Of a stretch of 64,000 nucleotides of DNA, positions 58,658-64,000 are shown piece by piece (position 1 is the first letter of the stretch; each line of letters opens with the position of its first letter). This DNA is from Streptomyces misionensis (GTDB taxonomy: Bacteria > Actinomycetota > Actinomycetes > Streptomycetales > Streptomycetaceae). Below the pieces are notes generated by a model that saw nothing but the letters and a program-made list of their open reading frames with translations, made no database searches and was not told the DNA's origin. Made by a program: the position numbers and the translations under genes. The DNA lies in NCBI RefSeq assembly GCF_900104815.1, contig NZ_FNTD01000004.1:6075001-6139000 (forward strand), given 5' to 3'.

Positions 58658-61393
58658 TCACAGATCGAACGAGTCCAGCGAGTCGAGCGAGTCCAGCGAG
58701 ACCTCCGGGAAACCCGGCAGCCCCTGGCGCACGGCCATCTCCGCCCAGATCACCTTCCCCTGCGGCGAGTAGCGCGTCCCCCACCGCTCGGTCATCTGCT
58801 GCACCAGGAACAGCCCCCGGCCGCCCTCGTCCGTCGTCGCGGCGTACCGCAGGTGCGGTGAGGTGCTGCTCCCGTCGGCCACCTCGATGATCAGCGCCCG
58901 GTCCCGGATCAGCCGCAGCCGGACCGGCTCGGAGCCGTACCGGATCGCGTTGGTGACCAGCTCGCTGAGCACCAGTTCCATGCCGAAGGCGGCCTCCTCC
59001 AGGCCCCACCGGGCGAGCCGGTCGGACACGGCGCGCCGCAGCCCCGACACGGCGGCCGGATCGGCGGGCACGTCCCACTCGGCCACCTGGTCCGGGGTGA
59101 ACGCCCGGGTGCGCGCGATCAGCAGGGCCACGTCGTCTCTCGGGCCCTCGGGCAGCAACTCCTCCAGCACCGCCCGGCAGCCCGCCTCCGGGGACCGGTC
59201 GGGATGGCCGGCCAGTGCCCGGCGCAGCAGCTCCATGCCCTCGTCCAGGTCGCGGGCCCGGTCCTCGATCAGGCCGTCGGTGTACAGCACCAGCTGGCTG
59301 CCCTCGGCCAGCTCCAGCTCGGCCGTCCGGAACGGCAGGCCCCCGAGGCCGAGCGGCGGCCCGGCCGGCAGCTCGGGGTAGGTGACGGTGCCGTCGGGAC
59401 GCACCAGGGCGGGCGCCAGGTGCCCCGCGCGGGCCATGGTGCACCGGCGGGTCACCGGATCGTAGATCGCGTACAGGCAGGTGGCGCCCACGATCTCGGC
59501 CGCGCTCCCGGTGCCGGGCTCGTCCTGGTCGATGCGGCCCACCAGGTCGTCCAGATGGCTCAGCAGCTCGTCGGGCGGCAGGTCGAGGGTGGAGAAGTTG
59601 TGCACCGCGGTCCGCAGCCGGCCCATCGTGGCGGCGGCGTGCAGCCCGTGGCCGACGACGTCGCCCACGGCCAGCGCCACCCGGCCGCCGGGCAGCGGGA
59701 TGACGTCGAACCAGTCCCCGCTCACCCCGGACTGCGCGGGCAGATAGCGGTAGGCGACGTCCAGCGCGCTCTGCTCGGGCAGCGCGCGCGGCAGCAGACT
59801 GCGCTGGAGGGTGACCGCCAGGGTGTGCTCGCGGGCGTAGCGGCGGGCGTTGTCGACGCTCACCGCCGCCCGGGCCACCAGCTCCTCCGCCAGCGACAGG
59901 TCCTCCTCGTCGAAGGGGTCCCGCTTGGCCCGGTAGAAGTTGGCGATGCCCAGTACGACCCCGCGGGCCCGGATGGGGGCGGAGACCAGGGACTGGATGC
60001 CGTAGTCGAGGACGGCCTGGGTGCGCGGCGGGTCCTGGGCCCGCCAGCCCATGGCGGCGGACAGGTCGGGGACCAGCTCGGAGCGGCCGGTGTGGTAGCC
60101 GCGGGCCTGGGGCGTGGACGGCTTGAAGTGGATCAGCCGGTCCTTCTCGTACAGGGGGTGGTCCCCGCGGACGCCGTGCACGGCCAGCCGGCGCAGGGTG
60201 CCGGCGGTGGGCGCCGGTTCCTCGCCGTGCAGCACGCCGTCGTCCAGGTCCACGGTGACGAAGTCGGCGAACCGCGGTACGGCGATCCGCGCCAGCTCCT
60301 CCGCGGTGCGGCGCACGTCCAGGCTGGTGCCGACGCCCAGACCGGCGTCGTAGAGCAGTTTCAGCCGTTCCCGGGCGACCTCCGCGCGGCCGGACAGCGC
60401 TTGCAGCTCGGTGGTGTCGCGCAGGGTGACCACGGTGCCGCGGGGGCCGCCCGCGTGGTCGGTGGGCCGCTGGTTGACCGCCAGCAGCCGCTCCCCGGCG
60501 AACAGCACCTCGTCGGTGGCCTCGCGCCCGGAGGCCAGCAGCTCCACCGTCTCCGGGTCGAGTCCGGGCAGCTCGGACAGGTGCCGCCCCTCGGCGTCGG
60601 CCGGCAGCCGCAGCAGGCGCCGGCCCTCGTCGTTGACGAGCAGCAGCCGGCCGTCGGCGTCGAGGATGAGCACGCCCTCGCGCACCGAGTGCAGCACCGC
60701 GTCGTGGTGCTCGTACATCCGCGTCATCTCGTCCGGGGCCAGGCTGTGGGTCTGGCGCCGCAGCCGCCGTCCCACCAGCGCGGTTCCGCCGGTCGAGAGC
60801 ACGAGCGCCCCGGCCCCGGCGCCCAGGATGATCGGTATCTGCCGGTCCACCTGGCTGTTGACGTGCGTGACCTTGAGCCCGGCGGAGACGAGGGCGGTCA
60901 CCCGGCCGCGGGCGTCCTTGACGGGCACGGTGGCCTGCATCTCGTGGCCGAGCGGCCCGTTGACGCTCTCGGTGTACGTCCGGCCCGCCAGCGACGGCCC
61001 GATGTTCCCGACGAACCGCTGCCCGATCTTGCTCGGCATCGGGTGGGTGTACCGGATCCCGTGTGTGTCCATGACCACGATGAAGTCGACCCCCGCCGCC
61101 TTGCGCCCGGCCTCGGTGACCGGCTGGAGCACCTTGGACGGGTCCGGGGTCCGCAGTGCCTTAAGGACGCCGGGGGAGTGCGCGAAGGTCTGGGCGACGG
61201 CGACGGAACGGCTCCGCGCCTCCGCGAGGGTGTCCCGTTCGGACTGGAGGAACAGTGCGATCACGCCGCTGACCACCAGCAGCACCACGAGGGCCACCTG
61301 GAGCAGGAAGACCTGTCCGGCGACGCTGCGGGGGCCCTTGCCGATCAGGGAGCGCCGGCCGGGGCGCTCGGATCGAACGGAGGTGTCCGACAT
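58658..61393 (-). CDS. Membrane sensor with PAS, GAF, SpoIIE phosphatase and anti-sigma-type ATPase domains
   Basis: 911 residues. Domains in order: membrane helix about 26-50, extracytoplasmic sensing domain of Cache type (about 55-190, VVMDTHGIRYTHPMPSKIGQ), second helix about 195-215, PAS (ILDADGRLLLVNDEGRRLL), GAF (about 360-520), PP2C/SpoIIE phosphatase (GDWFDVIPLPGGRVALAVGD, then VVGHG) and a C-terminal histidine-kinase-like ATPase of RsbW type (SELVTNAIRYGSEPVRLRL). ATG 61393 fits the charged N-terminus. It probably controls an anti-anti-sigma factor in response to an external ligand, given DcuS/CitA-like sensing next to acnA. The tail ends in repeats of SLD. Confidence 0.88.
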   Translation of the reverse strand: MSDTSVRSERPGRRSLIGKGPRSVAGQVFLLQVALVVLLVVSGVIALFLQSERDTLAEARSRSVAVAQTFAHSPGVLKALRTPDPSKVLQPVTEAGRKAAGVDFIVVMDTHGIRYTHPMPSKIGQRFVGNIGPSLAGRTYTESVNGPLGHEMQATVPVKDARGRVTALVSAGLKVTHVNSQVDRQIPIILGAGAGALVLSTGGTALVGRRLRRQTHSLAPDEMTRMYEHHDAVLHSVREGVLILDADGRLLLVNDEGRRLLRLPADAEGRHLSELPGLDPETVELLASGREATDEVLFAGERLLAVNQRPTDHAGGPRGTVVTLRDTTELQALSGRAEVARERLKLLYDAGLGVGTSLDVRRTAEELARIAVPRFADFVTVDLDDGVLHGEEPAPTAGTLRRLAVHGVRGDHPLYEKDRLIHFKPSTPQARGYHTGRSELVPDLSAAMGWRAQDPPRTQAVLDYGIQSLVSAPIRARGVVLGIANFYRAKRDPFDEEDLSLAEELVARAAVSVDNARRYAREHTLAVTLQRSLLPRALPEQSALDVAYRYLPAQSGVSGDWFDVIPLPGGRVALAVGDVVGHGLHAAATMGRLRTAVHNFSTLDLPPDELLSHLDDLVGRIDQDEPGTGSAAEIVGATCLYAIYDPVTRRCTMARAGHLAPALVRPDGTVTYPELPAGPPLGLGGLPFRTAELELAEGSQLVLYTDGLIEDRARDLDEGMELLRRALAGHPDRSPEAGCRAVLEELLPEGPRDDVALLIARTRAFTPDQVAEWDVPADPAAVSGLRRAVSDRLARWGLEEAAFGMELVLSELVTNAIRYGSEPVRLRLIRDRALIIEVADGSSTSPHLRYAATTDEGGRGLFLVQQMTERWGTRYSPQGKVIWAEMAVRQGLPGFPEVSLDSLDSLDSFDL

Positions 61394-61550
61394 GCCGCAT
61401 TTGTAGCACTGGAGTTCAGGGTATGGCCATGCGCCGTCCAGCACCTGGACGGGTGTCCTGGGGGCTGGTGGGGGACGCGCTGCTTCGGTCCGACCGCGTT
61501 TGAGGTATGACATAGTCGCTCCAGGAGCTTCGAGCAGGTGGGGAGTAGTC

Positions 61551-62276
61551 ATGTCCGTCGAGTGGGAGCCCGTTCGGCAGGCTCGCACGCACGAACTCGT
61601 GCTCGAGAGCATCGAGCAGCGGGTGGTGGCCGGCGAACTCAAGGCCGGGGACCGGCTGCCACCCGAGCGTGAGCTGGCGCCGGTCCTCGGGGTCAGCCGG
61701 TCCGCCCTGCGCGAGGCGCTGCGGGTGCTGGAGACGATCGGCGTGCTGGTCGCCCAGTCCGGCCGCGGTCCGGACGCCGGAGCGCGCATCGTACGGAACC
61801 CGGACGACGCCCTCGGCCGGCTGCTCCGCCTCCATGTGGCGCTGGGCAGCTACAGCCTCCAGGACGTCCTGGAGTCGCGGGTCACGCTGGAACGCCACAG
61901 CTTCGAGGCCGCCGCCGAGCACGCCTCGGCCGAGGACCTCGACGAGGCGGAGCGCATCCTGCACCGGATGCGGGCGCCGGGTGTGACCGCGGCGGAGTTC
62001 AGCGACCTGGACACGCGCTTCCACGTCCTGATCGCCCGCGCCTCCGGCAACCACCTCATCTCCACCCTCACTGCCGCCGTGCGCGAGTCGGTGCGCCCCA
62101 TGATCCTCCAGGCGCTGGAGGGGGCCGAGGACTGGCCGGCCACGGCCGAGGCCCTGAACGACGAGCACGCCCGGATGCTGCGCCTGGTGCGCGCCGGCGA
62201 GGGCGCCCAGGCCGCCGACGTGGCCGAGCAGCACATCCGCGGCTTCCACGGCGGACTGGTCGGCACCGGGCACTGA
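61551..62276 (+). CDS. FadR/LldR-type GntR regulator
   Basis: 241 residues. The N-terminal winged helix is LVLESIEQRVVAGELKAGDR, then LPPERELAPVLGVSRSALREAL, and an FCD all-helical ligand domain follows with the metal-binding histidines in DLDTRFHVLIARASGNHLI and HARMLRLV. GGGGAG precedes ATG 61551. It is convergent with a lactate permease gene, so lactate-responsive control (LldR role) is the likely function. Confidence 0.88.
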   Translation: MSVEWEPVRQARTHELVLESIEQRVVAGELKAGDRLPPERELAPVLGVSRSALREALRVLETIGVLVAQSGRGPDAGARIVRNPDDALGRLLRLHVALGSYSLQDVLESRVTLERHSFEAAAEHASAEDLDEAERILHRMRAPGVTAAEFSDLDTRFHVLIARASGNHLISTLTAAVRESVRPMILQALEGAEDWPATAEALNDEHARMLRLVRAGEGAQAADVAEQHIRGFHGGLVGTGH

Positions 62277-62282
62277 CCCGGC

Positions 62283-62315
62283 CCGCGGCCGGAAGGCGGG
62301 CGCCCCCGGCCGCGG
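62283..62315. terminator. Bidirectional hairpin between FadR-type and lactate permease genes
   Basis: A 10-bp perfect stem (62283-62292 with 62306-62315) with a 13-base loop lies between the convergent genes. Confidence 0.65.
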
Positions 62316-62333
62316 ATCGTTACACCCCGTCCG

Positions 62334-64000
62334 TCAGGGCAGCATCCAGGAGAGCACCGGCGTCGACTGGAGGTAGACCAGTACGCCGAGCAGGGCCAGC
62401 ATCGCCACGCTGTAGCCGAACACCTTGCCCAGCAGGACCCTTTCGGAGCCGGGCTGTTCCACCGCGGTCGCGGCGATCGTCAGGTTCTGCGGGCTGACCA
62501 GTTTGCCGACCACGCCGCCCGAGGAGTTCGCGGCCACCAGCAGGGTCGGGTCGATGCCCGCGGCCTTGCCCGCGCTCTGCTGGAGGGTGGCGAACAGGGC
62601 GTTCGCCGAGGTGTCGGACCCGGTCACGGCGGTGCCCAGCCAGCCCAGGGCGGGGGACAGCAGGGCGAACACCGAGCCGACCGCGGCGAGCCAGGTGCCG
62701 ATGGCGACGGTCTGCCCGGACTGGTTCATGACGTAGGCGAGCGACATCACGGTGGCGACCGTGGCGATGGCGCCCCGCATGGTCCGCAGGGTGCTGCCCG
62801 CGGCGGCCAGGCCCATGCGGCCCGACATCGGGAAGCGGTCCCGGTCGGCGGCCAGGCCGTAGACGAGCATCACCAGCAGCCCGGCGACGATCAGCAGGGT
62901 GCCGGGGTTGCCCAGCACGTCCAGGCTGTAGACGGCGCTGGTCGAGGGGGTGCCGGCGACGGTCAGCAGATGGCCGTACAGGCCGGGCCAGTGGAAGCTG
63001 ACGGCGGCGTTGCCGAGCAGGGCGGGCATGTCGACGCCCACCGTCAGCTTGGCCAGGGCGAAGATCAGGATCACCAGGGCGTACGGCAGTACGGCCAGGG
63101 TGACGCGGCGCCCGGTCAGCGGCTCGGCCTCCACCCGCGAGCGCTGGTCGTCGGGGGTCCGCGGGGTCCAGAAGCGCAGCATCACCACGGCGGCGGCGAA
63201 GCCGATCAGCGAGGCGACCACATCGGTGAGCTCGTACGCGAAGTGCTGGGAGCACCAGAACTGGACGACGGCGAAGACGGCCCCGGTGACCAGGGCGAGC
63301 GGCCACAGCTGGCGGAAGCCGCGCACGCCGTCGACCAGGAAGAGCAGCAGCATCGGCACGAAGAGGGCGAGCACCGGGGTCTGGCGGCCGACCACCGCGG
63401 CGATGTCCTCGGGCCGGATGCCGGTGAGGCTGCCGCCGGTGGTGATCGGGATGGCCATGGCGCCGAAGGCGACCGGCGCGGTGTCGGCGACCAGGACGGT
63501 CACGGCGGCCTTGAGCCTGGGCAGGCCTATGGACATCAGCATGGCGGCCGTGATGGCGACGGGCGCGCCGAAGCCGGCGAGGGCTTCGAGCAGCCCGCCG
63601 AAGCAGAAGGCGATCAGCATCGCCTGGATCCGCAGGTCGCCGCGGCCCACGGCACTGAAGGAGCGGCGCAGGTCCTCGAACCGCCCGCTGACGACGGTGA
63701 GTTCGTAGAACCAGATGGCGGCCACCACGATCAGCATGATCGGGAAGAGGCCGTTCACCAGGCCCTGCGTGGCGGACAGGACGCTCAGGCCCACCGGCAT
63801 CCCGTAACCGAGCACCGCCACGAGCAGTGCGGCGACCAGCGAGCCGAGCGCCGAGTGCAGGGCGGAGCGCCTGGCCACCATGAGGAGCAGGAAGAAGACG
63901 GCCAGCGGGACCAGCCCGAGCAGGGCCGTACCGGTGAGGCTGCCCCCGACGGCATGGGTGTCGGGGGTGTAGGCCGCGAGGACGGCCGGTGGCGCGGTGG
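62334..64000 (-). CDS. lldP: L-lactate permease, N-terminus outside window
   Basis: The frame stays open to the window edge. The part before the first in-window ATG reads AAYTPDTHAVGGSLTGTALL, typical of the LldP N-terminus, so ATG 63881 is internal. Visible marks are about 13 membrane helices, GLLEALAGFGAPVAITAAML, and the C-terminal NSSGGVVGKLVSPQNLTIA. It imports L-lactate or glycolate with protons. The convergent FadR-type regulator likely controls it. Confidence 0.92.
   Translation of the reverse strand, partial: TAPPAVLAAYTPDTHAVGGSLTGTALLGLVPLAVFFLLLMVARRSALHSALGSLVAALLVAVLGYGMPVGLSVLSATQGLVNGLFPIMLIVVAAIWFYELTVVSGRFEDLRRSFSAVGRGDLRIQAMLIAFCFGGLLEALAGFGAPVAITAAMLMSIGLPRLKAAVTVLVADTAPVAFGAMAIPITTGGSLTGIRPEDIAAVVGRQTPVLALFVPMLLLFLVDGVRGFRQLWPLALVTGAVFAVVQFWCSQHFAYELTDVVASLIGFAAAVVMLRFWTPRTPDDQRSRVEAEPLTGRRVTLAVLPYALVILIFALAKLTVGVDMPALLGNAAVSFHWPGLYGHLLTVAGTPSTSAVYSLDVLGNPGTLLIVAGLLVMLVYGLAADRDRFPMSGRMGLAAAGSTLRTMRGAIATVATVMSLAYVMNQSGQTVAIGTWLAAVGSVFALLSPALGWLGTAVTGSDTSANALFATLQQSAGKAAGIDPTLLVAANSSGGVVGKLVSPQNLTIAATAVEQPGSERVLLGKVFGYSVAMLALLGVLVYLQSTPVLSWMLP

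Overview
The window is high-GC actinobacterial chromosome, almost certainly Streptomyces. Supporting signs are dense overlapping operons, rare TTA codons confined to two genes, SARP-type operators, a dasR/dasABC-like chitooligosaccharide locus with dre boxes, and a MurA-like gene near aconitase. The boundary between secondary-metabolism DNA and core-like DNA lies near 33.2 kb.

Region 1 (1-33.2 kb) is most of a biosynthetic gene cluster. It holds look-alikes of much of the valanimycin (vlm) azoxy machinery, fused to fatty-acid/polyketide chain assembly. The leftward 12-gene operon (13135 to 1093) encodes an aldehyde dehydrogenase-type reductase, an acyl-CoA dehydrogenase-fold oxygenase (VlmH-like), an aminotransferase, a SRPBCC protein, a VlmO-like membrane protein, a flavin reductase (VlmR-like), a VlmB-like ferritin-fold diiron protein, KAS III, an ACP, KAS II, an amino-acid permease and a second-type seryl-tRNA synthetase (VlmL-like). 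The rightward operon (13288-22744) encodes an ACP, a one-module type I PKS, an AMP-ligase, a luciferase-like monooxygenase and a type II thioesterase. Then follow MFS / P450 / P450 / MFS / hydrolase and a diacylglycerol-kinase-like protein (VlmJ-like), an NTF2-like protein and a MmgE/PrpD protein (VlmK-like). A ferredoxin and a FabI-type enoyl reductase open the window. The inferred pathway is: acyl chain, then aldehyde, amine and hydroxylamine, then an O-seryl ester using seryl-tRNA, then N-N bond rearrangement, oxidation to azoxy, and phosphorylation/elimination of the seryl hydroxyl. The seryl-transferase (VlmA type) and a SARP regulator are not in the window and are predicted just outside it.

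Six promoters of Region 1 carry 11-bp-spaced direct repeats of a GTCAGCG-like heptamer, the last one exactly 8 bp before a -10 hexamer. This is the layout of SARP-activated promoters and ties the units into one regulon.

Region 2 (33.3-39.4 kb) is dasR, divergent from a dasABC-like ABC sugar transporter, plus a GH3 beta-N-acetylhexosaminidase. Three dre-like boxes lie between dasR and dasA. It ends in an array of six hairpins with compensatory base changes.

Region 3 (39.5-44.8 kb) is a tightly overlapped five-gene cassette: PhyH-type dioxygenase, DUF6271-type/glycosyltransferase-like protein, PLP decarboxylase with a TTA codon, GNAT acetyltransferase and MFS exporter. It looks like an undescribed small-molecule pathway.

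Region 4 (44.9-64 kb) holds accessory and core genes. They are a phosphotransferase, an amidase/TetR pair, an amidohydrolase/NAD(P)-binding/TetR unit, a ketopantoate-reductase remnant, an HTH-MurA fusion, an Lrp regulator, a rhodanese, a lipoprotein, aconitase, a large SpoIIE-type phosphatase sensor, a FadR-type regulator and a truncated lactate permease.
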